From: JAWVZH01 sp033722295
GTDB taxonomy: Bacteria > Bacteroidota > Bacteroidia > Chitinophagales > Saprospiraceae
NCBI GenBank assembly: GCA_033722295.1
Contig: JAWVZH010000047.1
Location: 1-18,722, forward strand
Direction of reading: 5' to 3'
Length of the DNA: 18,722 nt
Positions 1 through 7,003 of the stretch are shown one piece after another. The stretch's first letter is position 1. Each line of letters begins with the position of its first letter. Under the pieces are notes generated by a model that did not search any database, was not told where the DNA came from, and worked only from the letters and a program-made list of their open reading frames with translations. A program made the position numbers and the translations under genes.

Positions 1-1492
1 TCAAGCTCGAAACTCCTTTATTGAACCTGTCCTCATCGCAACGGAAAGAGAAGCCCGTGCGAGAGAAAGAAAACACCTTAATGGAGTGAAAACCTGGCAT
101 TTCAAGGCCGATCGAGTAAGGGATTTCGCATTTGCGAGCTCGAGGAAGTTCATATGGGACGCAATGGCCGTAAAACAGAATGACGGCAGTACCGTCATGG
201 CCATGTCTATGTATCCCAGGGAAGGGAACCCCCTTTGGGAAAAATATAGTACCAAGGTTGTCGCCCATACTTTAAAATGGTACAGTCACTATACCTTTGA
301 CTATCCCTATCCTGTTGCCTGGAGCATTAATGCCGCTAACATTGGCATGGAATACCCAATGATAAGTTTCAATTTCGGTCGTCCCAATGCCGATAATACC
401 TACTCCAAGCGTACCAAATACAGTATGATAAGCGTGATCATACATGAGGTAGGTCACAATTACTTTCCCATGATCGTCAATTCGGATGAAAGACAGTGGA
501 CCTGGATGGACGAAGGCCTGAATACTTTTTTGCAATATCTTACAGAACAACAGTTCGAACGCAATTATCCCTCACGTTATGGCCCGGCACACAAGATCGT
601 CGACTATATGAAAGGCGATAAATCCTTTATTTCGCCGATCATGACCAACTCCGAATCCATTCATCAGATCGGAAATAATGCTCATGGTAAGCCCGCCACT
701 GCGCTGAATATCCTTAGAGAGACCATTCTCGGACGCGAACTCTTCGATGTCGCATTAAAGGATTATTCCAAAAGATGGAAGTTCAAACATCCGACGCCTG
801 CCGATTTCTTCCGCACCATGGAAGATGCTTCAGCCGTCGATCTCGACTGGTTTTGGCGAGGATGGTTCTACTCTACTGATCACGTAGATATTTCACTTGA
901 TGAGGTGGCTTGGTTCAATATCGATTCAGAGGATCCGTTAGTAGACGATTCCAGATTGCTTGAGGAAAGGGATAATTCTCCCAGAGATATCAGTCAAATA
1001 AGAAATGCCTCAACGATCACGCAAACCTATGACCAGGCAGATCCGATGCTGAGAGATTTCTATACAAATTATGATCCCCTTGAATCCACATCTTATGACC
1101 AGAGGCAATACGAAGAATTGATAGATAGCCTCACAGAACGAGAAAAACGTATTCTCAACAACCAAAGCCATTACTATGAGCTCACCTTTTCAAATAAAGG
1201 CGGTCTACCCATGCCAATAATACTCGATTTCGAGTTTTTGGACGGTACACATGAAGAACATAGAATCCCTGCCGAAATCTGGCGATTCAATGATGAATCC
1301 ATAAATAAGGTCTTCGTCTTTGAGAAGATACTCAAGCGGATAGTCGTTGATCCGTATCTGGAAACTGCTGATGTCGATCGCACCAATAATTATTTTCCGC
1401 AACAGATCATTCCAAGCCGCTTCCAACTTTATAGGGAGAAAAAGCGCATGAAACAAAATCCTATGCAAAGATTACGCGCTGAAAACCCATAA
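1..1492 (+). CDS. M1 family zinc metallopeptidase (aminopeptidase N-like), 5'-truncated
   Basis: The reading frame is open from base 2, so the true start lies upstream. A GTG at 86 is an internal Val and not a start. About 496 codons are present. Counting from that GTG, GMEYP at 87-91 is the substrate-binding equivalent of GAMEN. HEVGH at 120-124 followed by Glu143 (18 residues after the second His) gives the gluzincin HEXXH-X18-E zinc site. Downstream comes the DWFWRGWFY segment seen in Bacteroidota M1 peptidases. Family knowledge: these enzymes remove N-terminal residues from peptides, and Bacteroidota members are often exported; the signal peptide cannot be judged here. The gene is convergent with the barrel-protein gene, only 19 bases away. 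Its coding strand is C-rich compared with rightward genes beyond base 5886. The family is clear; the substrate is not. Confidence 0.93.
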   Translation, partial: QARNSFIEPVLIATEREARARERKHLNGVKTWHFKADRVRDFAFASSRKFIWDAMAVKQNDGSTVMAMSMYPREGNPLWEKYSTKVVAHTLKWYSHYTFDYPYPVAWSINAANIGMEYPMISFNFGRPNADNTYSKRTKYSMISVIIHEVGHNYFPMIVNSDERQWTWMDEGLNTFLQYLTEQQFERNYPSRYGPAHKIVDYMKGDKSFISPIMTNSESIHQIGNNAHGKPATALNILRETILGRELFDVALKDYSKRWKFKHPTPADFFRTMEDASAVDLDWFWRGWFYSTDHVDISLDEVAWFNIDSEDPLVDDSRLLEERDNSPRDISQIRNASTITQTYDQADPMLRDFYTNYDPLESTSYDQRQYEELIDSLTEREKRILNNQSHYYELTFSNKGGLPMPIILDFEFLDGTHEEHRIPAEIWRFNDESINKVFVFEKILKRIVVDPYLETADVDRTNNYFPQQIIPSRFQLYREKKRMKQNPMQRLRAENP

Positions 1493-1494
1493 TA

Positions 1495-1509
1495 TATTGA
1501 TTATCAATA
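1495..1509. terminator. AT-rich palindrome between convergent genes, possible weak terminator
   Basis: TATTGATTATCAATA is a perfect odd palindrome filling most of the 19-base gap between two convergent genes. It could fold as a 6-bp stem with a 3-base loop, but it has only one G-C pair per arm and no clear T tract. It may serve as a weak bidirectional terminator or be chance. Confidence 0.25.
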
Positions 1510-1511
1510 AA

Positions 1512-2930
1512 TTATAGGTTAATTCGATAGCCAGCCATTATGCCCAGAGAGCTATATTTCTGCTCCAGTCCGTACTCCTCTTTGGTAAAGGAGTTTTGTA
1601 ATATTCTGTACGTAGGACGCACGAACAGACTTTGTCCATAGCCGGTCTTGTATGAAAGCATAGCACCTGCTCTCCACCCCAAACCAGGATTGGACCTGTA
1701 AGGGTTTGTATCATCGTTATCAGAATACGCTACATAGTCCAAAGCCTCAGGGTCGAATACCTGCCCTGATGTGCTCATGAATACACCAATATCTGCACCT
1801 GCCTGGATCTCAACTTCCCAGGGACCATGGGTTAATTCATATCCTACCATCAAAGGTATGCTTACCATTCTGTATCGGTTAACTATGCTTCTCTGCCATT
1901 CACCTTTCACTGGATTTCCATCTACTGTTCTCTCTGAGTTCTCCTCAATGTATTCTACCCTTTCATTGATCTGACCATAATGTACTCCGGAGTACAATCT
2001 CCAGTGCCTCACTTCCAGGTTTAATTCAATGCCGGTAGTAAATGCATTAACGAATCTTTCGCTTCCCTTTCTTTGATTGAGTAAGGCCTCAGAACCAGGA
2101 TCGCGTGTGTCAAAATTTCTGAAAGCCACTTCCGGGCCATAAACAAATGACATTGTCCAGCGCCCCAGGAATCGCTTTTTACCAAACCCGCTAAGGTCCC
2201 CTACTTCATCACGTATCAATCTCATTTGATCATTATTCGCATTTACACCATCCTCTATTGCATGCGCACGCTCTATATTTTCTACAGGTTTTTCATTCTT
2301 TCGACTTTTGCGCAGCAATGTGTTATTCTCAGTGCCGGTGTTAGTTGTGCTTTTACCCAGAACACTTCCTGATCCATTCTCTGTATTCAAATCTCTCGTT
2401 GGTGTAGCATTGACATTTGATTTGACTTTCGTCTCAGATGAAGTCGTATAAATTTGATTTTCATCTGCAGAATAAAAATTGTTCTTAATATTGGAATTAT
2501 CACCGTAACTACTTGATCCTTCGATGTTTGCCGCATTCTCTCCATCCTGGCTATCAATATCGTTATTTTCATGTTCCTCATTAGCAGCACTGCTGGTCTC
2601 TTCTTCATCCCCATAATTGATAACCCCCAGGCCCTGGTCTTGATGTTGAACGTCTATATCATCAGAAATTTCCGTAGACTGGGATAGCATCTGCTGTTCG
2701 TTTTCGGGACTTCCCCAAAAGTTTTGATAAGCGTAAAAGCCTAATGAAACTGCTAACAGCAATAATACAGCTGTCGCCATCCATCTCAGCCAGAGGCCGC
2801 CATTTCTCTTTCGGTTTATCGGTTCACCGTTGATCCCTTTGTAAACATTGTCCCACAAATGGGAAGGGTAAGCCTCTTCATGGTCGAAGAGCTTATCCCG
2901 AAATAACTTGTCAATCGGATTATTATTCAT
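1512..2930 (-). CDS. Sigma-factor partner: N-terminal membrane helix, disordered linker and outer-membrane beta-barrel domain
   Basis: 472 residues. Residues 1-45 are a short cytoplasmic segment; about 48-69 form one hydrophobic helix. About 75-240 is a low-complexity linker rich in Asn, Ser, Glu and Asp. About 250-472 is full of alternating beta strands of the porin-like barrel type common in Bacteroidota, ending in GYRINL. The ATG overlaps the stop of the sigma-factor gene (ATGA, 2927-2930), so the two are translationally coupled. Inference: the N-terminus occupies the place of an anti-sigma factor, and the protein could link the outer membrane to the cytoplasmic sigma factor across the periplasm. 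No classical anti-sigma zinc motif is seen, so this regulatory role is not proven. The barrel assignment rests on strand pattern only. Confidence 0.75.
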   Translation of the reverse strand: MNNNPIDKLFRDKLFDHEEAYPSHLWDNVYKGINGEPINRKRNGGLWLRWMATAVLLLLAVSLGFYAYQNFWGSPENEQQMLSQSTEISDDIDVQHQDQGLGVINYGDEEETSSAANEEHENNDIDSQDGENAANIEGSSSYGDNSNIKNNFYSADENQIYTTSSETKVKSNVNATPTRDLNTENGSGSVLGKSTTNTGTENNTLLRKSRKNEKPVENIERAHAIEDGVNANNDQMRLIRDEVGDLSGFGKKRFLGRWTMSFVYGPEVAFRNFDTRDPGSEALLNQRKGSERFVNAFTTGIELNLEVRHWRLYSGVHYGQINERVEYIEENSERTVDGNPVKGEWQRSIVNRYRMVSIPLMVGYELTHGPWEVEIQAGADIGVFMSTSGQVFDPEALDYVAYSDNDDTNPYRSNPGLGWRAGAMLSYKTGYGQSLFVRPTYRILQNSFTKEEYGLEQKYSSLGIMAGYRINL

Positions 2931-3466
2931 GCTACACTCTTTATTCTTTTATTGATCTTATCCTGAAGGATCTTTCTGGCTTTTACCAGTTGAGATCTCG
3001 ACGTACTTTCCTGAATTTGAAGTATCTCTCCTATTTCCTTGTGAGAATATCCTTCTATCGCGTACATGTTGAATACTGCCCTGTAGCCGTCAGGTAACTC
3101 AGCGATCATCTCCAAAAGGTCCTGGACACCAAGATTATCATAGGCATCCGGATCTATTCCCCTGTCATAGGGCATGGCATCACCAGACAACAATTCCTTC
3201 TTATAAAAACTTCTCTTGTAATTCTTCAGGGCGGTGTTGATCATGATCCTTCTGAGCCAGTATTCAAAAGAACCTGAAAACTTGAACTGGTCAAGCTTAC
3301 TGAATGCCTTTATAAAACCATCCTGAAGGATATCCTCTGCTTCAAGCCTGTGTCTGCAATATCTTTTGCATACCGATAGCATCTTTCCCGCATATCTGCG
3401 AAAAAGTTCCTCCTGGCAGTGCTTTTCCTGCCTTAGACATCCTTCTATAAGGTCTTCTATAGACAC
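2927..3466 (-). CDS. ECF-type RNA polymerase sigma factor
   Basis: 179 residues, the usual length for a group 4 sigma factor. Region 2 covers about 22-90, with the core-binding and -10-recognition segment AEDILQDGFIKAF at 43-55 and the RRIMINTALKNYKR stretch. Region 4 covers about 117-170 and contains the helix-turn-helix GYSHKEIGEILQIQESTSRSQL. Family knowledge: it directs core RNA polymerase to a small set of promoters, often including its own. It is followed by the coupled membrane/barrel protein, which is probably its regulator. There are 71 bases between it and the upstream hydrolase gene. The best promoter-like match there, TATCTTTA at 3497-3504 on this strand, lacks a matching -33 element. 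Confidence 0.93.
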   Translation of the reverse strand: MSIEDLIEGCLRQEKHCQEELFRRYAGKMLSVCKRYCRHRLEAEDILQDGFIKAFSKLDQFKFSGSFEYWLRRIMINTALKNYKRSFYKKELLSGDAMPYDRGIDPDAYDNLGVQDLLEMIAELPDGYRAVFNMYAIEGYSHKEIGEILQIQESTSRSQLVKARKILQDKINKRIKSVA

Positions 3467-3537
3467 ATTTATGATTCTACGCGTAATGAATCAATTTAAA
3501 GATACCCTTAAATCGGGAAATGCTGCCTGAGTATGAA

Positions 3538-4299
3538 TCAGTTAAGTCGCTTCAGGAAGGCAGATAAGATCTCGTTGAATTGTTCCGGTTCCTCCATCAT
3601 GGGGGCGTGGCCGCACTTATCGATAAAATGTAACTCGGAATTATCTATGAGCTCATGGAATTTCTCCCCGACAAAAGGTGGTGTAACCTTATCATTATTG
3701 CCCCATATCAACAACGTCGGGGCCTTGATTTTGTGCAATCTCTCTCCTAGGTTATGTCTTACGGCAGACTTGGCGGTTGCAATTATGCGAATCGCCTTAT
3801 TTCTATTATTGACAATGCCAAAAACCTCATCAACCAACTCTTTTGAGGCTACCTCCGGCCGGTAGAAAGTATCTTCGGTCTTCTTCTTTATATATTCATA
3901 ATTACCTCTCTTGGGAAAACTGGTACCCATGGCGCTCTCAAAAAGGCCTGAACTCCCCGTCAGAATAACACTCTCTATTCTTTCGGGATTATCCATGGCG
4001 TACAACAAGGCAAGATGACCGCCCAAAGAGTTGCCAAGTACATTGACCTTGTCGTAACCTTTGAACTCGACGAACTTCTCGATATGTTTTACCAATCCGC
4101 CGACAGACAACTGGCGTAACGGAATGTCATAGATCGGCAAAAGTGGCAGTACCACATTGTACTTATCGCCAAATTCACTGATCAAGTCGCCAAAATTGCT
4201 CAATGCTCCAAACAAGCCATGCAGCAACAGTAAATTCGTTTCTCCCCCTTTCGTCTCTACATATTTGAAGTCACCTTCATGGATGAGCTCTAAGGACAT
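3538..4299 (-). CDS. Alpha/beta hydrolase
   Basis: 253 residues. The oxyanion-hole motif HGLFG is at 27-31. The nucleophile elbow GNSLGG at 89-94 gives Ser91. Asp203 in WGNNDKVTP and His231 in CGHAPMMEEP complete the catalytic triad. The substrate is unknown. The fold and motifs resemble MhpC-like C-C hydrolases and esterases, but nothing selects one. There is no signal peptide, so it is likely cytoplasmic. It lies 68 bases downstream of the heme A synthase gene on the same strand and could be co-transcribed with it. No metabolic link to heme is evident. Confidence 0.9.
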   Translation of the reverse strand: MSLELIHEGDFKYVETKGGETNLLLLHGLFGALSNFGDLISEFGDKYNVVLPLLPIYDIPLRQLSVGGLVKHIEKFVEFKGYDKVNVLGNSLGGHLALLYAMDNPERIESVILTGSSGLFESAMGTSFPKRGNYEYIKKKTEDTFYRPEVASKELVDEVFGIVNNRNKAIRIIATAKSAVRHNLGERLHKIKAPTLLIWGNNDKVTPPFVGEKFHELIDNSELHFIDKCGHAPMMEEPEQFNEILSAFLKRLN

Positions 4300-4367
4300 T
4301 CGTCAAATTTTGATGAATCGCTAAAATACCGATTTTAACCTAAACAAAGACTCTTGGGAACATGAGG

Positions 4368-5411
4368 TTAAACCGCATCGGGCGTCCTGTCACTTATGTA
4401 AAAGACCCATACCGTAACTGCTAATAAACAAACCGCCACCGCCTGATGAGCCACTCCCAGTCCCACAGGTATCTGTCCTACACAATTAATGACCGTCCAT
4501 ATACCCAGTATAACCTGAAGAACAAGAACAAACCCGAGTAAAATAGCGCTTTTCTTTTCGACCAGGACTGAAGATCTCCACATCCTGATGCATAGATATA
4601 TTCCGTATATCAATAGTAAATAAGCCAGACTTCGATGTACGAATTGGACGAATGCAGGAAAGAAAGAATTAGTATCATAATCTATAAAATACTGCCATTT
4701 CCACCGTTGAACGTCAAGTAATACATCCGGTATAAGACTACCGTTCATATCCGGCCATGAAGGATAGGACAAACCGGCCTTGGACCCTGACATGATACCA
4801 CCTATCATGATCTGTGCTGCGAGTAGGATAAGGAACAATGTCACTTTTCCAGAAGAGATCTCCGCCTTTCTTTTCAAGTCGGGCCACCAGGATTCATAAA
4901 CGATCCACGCCATGTATGAGAAAACGACGAGGGCCAGTGAGAGGTGCCACGTCAATTTGTATGCATTCACCCAGGGACGGTCTATCAATCCGCTCGCTAC
5001 CATGATCCACCCAAAGACAGCAACCACCGCTGCTAAACCGACCAGAATGAGCAATTGCCTGATAAGCTTTGGGTTCAGCCATCCCTTGAAGAGAAAAACA
5101 AAAAAGGGCACAATGAAGATAAGTCCCATCATTCTCGCCCAAAGGCGATGTAAATATTCCCAGAAATAGATAAACTTGAACTGGGCCATCGACATACCCT
5201 CATTCAACTTTTCATATTGCGGGGTGGCCTTGTAGAGGTTAAAAACTTCATCCCACTGGTTCTCGCTGAGGGGAGGGATTGTACCGGTCACGATCTCCCA
5301 CTTGGTAATGGACAAGCCACTTCCGGTAAGCCGGGTCACACCTCCGATAAAGATCTGAAAGAACAAGAGGATCATTCCCGCAAGAAGCCAGTATTTGACA
5401 ATTTGCCTCAT
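4368..5411 (-). CDS. ctaA: Heme A synthase, Cox15/CtaA family
   Basis: 347 residues with about eight membrane helices in two four-helix halves. The enzyme oxidises the C8 methyl group of heme O to a formyl group, making heme A for aa3-type cytochrome oxidase. Heme-ligand histidines are visible as pairs: His88 (EYLHRLWAR) and His156 (LTWHLSL) in the first half, His259 (FVHRSLAY) and His322 (VAHQAVAV) in the second. The long loop after helix 1 (GLSITKWEIVTGTIPP, then about 45 residues to EYLHR) matches the mitochondrial/alphaproteobacterial Cox15 branch. It does not match the Bacillus type, and the Bacillus loop cysteine pair is absent. Neither ctaB nor cytochrome oxidase genes are in the window. 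The start overlaps the stop of a 7-codon upstream frame. It is the first gene left of the candidate origin and reads away from it. Confidence 0.95.
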   Translation of the reverse strand: MRQIVKYWLLAGMILLFFQIFIGGVTRLTGSGLSITKWEIVTGTIPPLSENQWDEVFNLYKATPQYEKLNEGMSMAQFKFIYFWEYLHRLWARMMGLIFIVPFFVFLFKGWLNPKLIRQLLILVGLAAVVAVFGWIMVASGLIDRPWVNAYKLTWHLSLALVVFSYMAWIVYESWWPDLKRKAEISSGKVTLFLILLAAQIMIGGIMSGSKAGLSYPSWPDMNGSLIPDVLLDVQRWKWQYFIDYDTNSFFPAFVQFVHRSLAYLLLIYGIYLCIRMWRSSVLVEKKSAILLGFVLVLQVILGIWTVINCVGQIPVGLGVAHQAVAVCLLAVTVWVFYISDRTPDAV

Positions 5412-5431
5412 GGATCAAAGATAGCTTTCAT
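5409..5431 (-). other. Seven-codon upstream frame (MKAIFDP) whose stop overlaps the ctaA start
   Basis: Reading leftward from 5431, ATG AAA GCT ATC TTT GAT CCA TGA ends with a TGA that overlaps the ctaA ATG (ATGA). The layout is compatible with translational coupling. The same bases contain an 11-bp direct repeat, TCATGGATCAA, at 5408-5418 and 5428-5438, exactly 20 bp apart. Both could be chance; no further support is visible. Confidence 0.25.
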
Positions 5432-5513
5432 GGATCAATACATTTCTGAGATTCCACATAGGTTATGATAAAGTATTTTTAAATAATTAAATAAAGAACA
5501 TCACCATCAACGG

Positions 5514-5650
5514 TGTGGAATTGTGCAGAAGAAAACAGTGTAATGCTTGGATAGTTAACATTCCTCATTGCATTATTCGCATTGTGGAGATCTGAAGCGA
5601 TATAACTGCTTGTAATTCAAAGAAGGAATGATCTTATCCACAATTCCACA
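5514..5650. repeat. Separated 12-bp inverted repeat (TGTGGAATTGTG)
   Basis: TGTGGAATTGTG at 5514-5525 recurs as its exact reverse complement at 5639-5650, 113 bases apart. A related ATTCCACA lies at 5451-5458. This is a second motif type, distinct from the TTATCCACA boxes, and could be a variant DnaA site or the site of another protein. Confidence 0.5.
5634..5642 (+). promoter_or_regulatory. DnaA box, perfect consensus TTATCCACA
   Basis: A perfect 9-base match to the DnaA consensus TTATNCACA. It is followed immediately, sharing its last base, by an ATTCCACA-type site on the same strand (5643-5650), so two TCCACA cores sit 8 bases apart. Confidence 0.65.
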
Positions 5651-5785
5651 AGGTGGCATAAGGACCGGCCGCGTGGAAAAGAAAATAAGAGATGAGACAG
5701 AATTTTAGCAGAACAAATTGTCAACAGAACATATCAAACTCACACATATACTTTATTATTTAATATGAAATATGGCCATTAACAA

Positions 5786-5819
5786 TTATCCACATTATTT
5801 TTAAATAAAGTGTGGATAA
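5786..5819. repeat. Inverted pair of perfect DnaA boxes around an AT-only core
   Basis: TTATCCACA at 5786-5794 and its exact reverse complement TGTGGATAA at 5811-5819 enclose 16 bases of which 15 are A or T. The pair therefore forms a 34-bp inverted repeat with perfect 9-bp arms inside the most AT-rich part of the region. Head-to-head boxes at a defined spacing suggest cooperative binding next to the melting site. Confidence 0.65.
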
Positions 5820-5885
5820 AAATTTTTACAACCAACTGATATATATACATTTACATAATAGTATAATATCTAATGTTTGTAAATT

Positions 5886-6548
5886 ATGCTTATCGAACGA
5901 CTATCGCTCAAGTTCTCAGGGGATTATATTAAAAAAGAGCTCGAGGACCGCTCCTTATCGGTCCCGACAAGGCCTAATTACAACATTCACATAGGCCACG
6001 CATGTCTCGTACTCAATGTACACGAAGGCCAGTGGAAGGTAGGTCAGATGATGTGGGGTTTCGGTAGTGGTAGGGCAACAGGTCAAAGGATCATTAATGC
6101 AAGATCGGAGGGTATACTTGGTCAACCGTCATTCCGTTTCGCCATCAGGAGCAACAGACTGGTGATACCGGTGGACAGTTTTTATGTGGAGAAGATCACG
6201 GGACAGAGCAGAAAAGTACATCGTGTCGTGCCATATAGTGATTCACTCATGTATATTGCCGGCATTTGGGAACCTGTAGATCAGAAGACCAACGGCTTTG
6301 CTGTACTCACGGTAAAAAGTAATAAGGATCTTCTCCAACTTACTCACAGAATGCCGCTCATCTTCTTCGATGTTCAAAGCGCGATGAATTGGTGTCGACC
6401 GATGACAGTAGGACAGATCAACGAATGGATTGGTGGTACAGCGAGTAGTCGACTGCGCCACTACCAGGTCAGTGACAGAGTAATGGCGGACATCAACGCA
6501 CCAATGCTCCATGAGCCTGTTCAGGAGCATCTAACATTATTCGACTGA
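5886..6548 (+). CDS. SRAP-family (YedK/HMCES-like) protein lacking the catalytic N-terminal Cys
   Basis: 220 residues, the usual size for the family. Recognisable blocks, in order: RPNYNI at 29-34, WGFGSG at 57-62, NARSEG at 71-76, PSFRFAI at 81-87, LVIPVDSFY at 92-100, YIAGIWE at 123-129, and HRMP at 154-157. Active family members begin MCGR, and Cys2 bonds covalently to abasic sites in single-stranded DNA. Here the protein begins MLIERLSL with no Cys. An in-frame TAA at 5880-5882 rules out a longer N-terminus. The usual DGFYEW motif is DSFYVEK, displacing its Glu. The active-site Asn71 and His154 equivalents remain. Inference: a divergent or non-crosslinking SRAP that may still bind DNA. 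Its stop overlaps the dtd start by one base (TGATG). It directly abuts the candidate origin. Confidence 0.85.
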   Translation: MLIERLSLKFSGDYIKKELEDRSLSVPTRPNYNIHIGHACLVLNVHEGQWKVGQMMWGFGSGRATGQRIINARSEGILGQPSFRFAIRSNRLVIPVDSFYVEKITGQSRKVHRVVPYSDSLMYIAGIWEPVDQKTNGFAVLTVKSNKDLLQLTHRMPLIFFDVQSAMNWCRPMTVGQINEWIGGTASSRLRHYQVSDRVMADINAPMLHEPVQEHLTLFD

Positions 6549-7003
6549 TGCGATGTGTCATTCAACGAGTGGACCACGCCACAATGACAGTGGAGAATGA
6601 GATATGGAGTGAAATAGGAAGAGGCCTTTTAGTGCTTGTGGGTTACGAGCCAGAAGATAGCACAGAAGATGTTCAATGGTGTGTAGATAAGATCATCAAG
6701 ATGAGGATTTTTCCCGACAGCGACGGGAAGATGAACACGTCTGTAAATGAAGTTGACGGAGAGGTAATGATCGTTTCACAGTTTACCCTGCATGCAAGCA
6801 TTAAAAAAGGAAATCGCCCCTCTTATATAAGAGCCGCATCGCCAGAAACAGCGATACCACTGTATGAAGAGACGATCGATTATGCCAGGGACCAGTTGGG
6901 AAAAGAAAAGGTCAAAACCGGTAAATTCGGAGCACATATGGATATCACGTTCAACAATAATGGTCCTGTGACCATAGTTATGGACTCAAAGAGAAAGGAA
7001 TGA
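6548..7003 (+). CDS. dtd: D-aminoacyl-tRNA deacylase
   Basis: 151 residues, typical length. Starts MRCVIQRV, as in the family. SQFTL at 77-81 and NNGPVT at 137-142 are the two signature motifs; the latter carries the Gly-cisPro pair that, across the dimer, rejects L-amino acids. The cytosolic enzyme hydrolyses D-aminoacyl-tRNAs (and mischarged Gly-tRNA(Ala)), clearing errors that escape synthetases. The start overlaps the SRAP stop by one base, and the stop overlaps the mazG-like start as ATGA, so the three genes are almost certainly one transcript. Confidence 0.96.
   Translation: MRCVIQRVDHATMTVENEIWSEIGRGLLVLVGYEPEDSTEDVQWCVDKIIKMRIFPDSDGKMNTSVNEVDGEVMIVSQFTLHASIKKGNRPSYIRAASPETAIPLYEETIDYARDQLGKEKVKTGKFGAHMDITFNNNGPVTIVMDSKRKE

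Larger units (their letters stand above)
5474..5807 (+). repeat. Direct repeat of TATTTTTAAATA at both ends of the candidate origin
   Basis: TATTTTTAAATA occurs at 5474-5485 and 5796-5807. The second copy lies between the inverted DnaA boxes; the first starts an AT-rich patch (5471-5495) near the left edge. In such AT-rich DNA a 12-base repeat is less striking than the GC-containing motifs. Confidence 0.4.
5451..5885. other. Candidate chromosomal replication origin (oriC)
   Basis: This is the only gene-free stretch over 300 bases. The hexamer core TCCACA/TGTGGA occurs seven times: TCCACA at 5453, 5637, 5645 and 5789; TGTGGA at 5514, 5583 and 5811. About 0.2 would be expected by chance in this length. 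Three copies extend to the full consensus DnaA box TTATCCACA. Bases 5741-5880 are about 80% A+T by hand count (28 G/C in 140), fitting a DNA-unwinding element. Transcription diverges from it on both sides. Alternatives are a complex operator for the SRAP or ctaA gene, or an origin-like regulatory DnaA cluster. dnaA is not in the window; separation of dnaA from the origin is known in bacteria. Confidence 0.6.

Noticed and set aside
5416..5423. TATCTTTG on the minus strand, resembling a -7 promoter element for ctaA
   Set aside because: It ends only 5 bases before the ctaA ATG, and no TTG/TTTG lies 17-23 bases upstream, so it would give an essentially leaderless transcript without a -33 element.
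5945..5964. GGACCG / CGGTCC inverted repeat early in the SRAP gene
   Set aside because: A 6-bp stem with an 8-base loop inside coding sequence and no T tract; probably chance.
5812..5994. 60-codon plus-strand frame starting inside the DnaA-box region
   Set aside because: It overlaps the SRAP start in another frame and its first codons come from AT-rich origin sequence. I also checked whether it could supply a missing MCGR N-terminus to the SRAP gene; it does not encode one.
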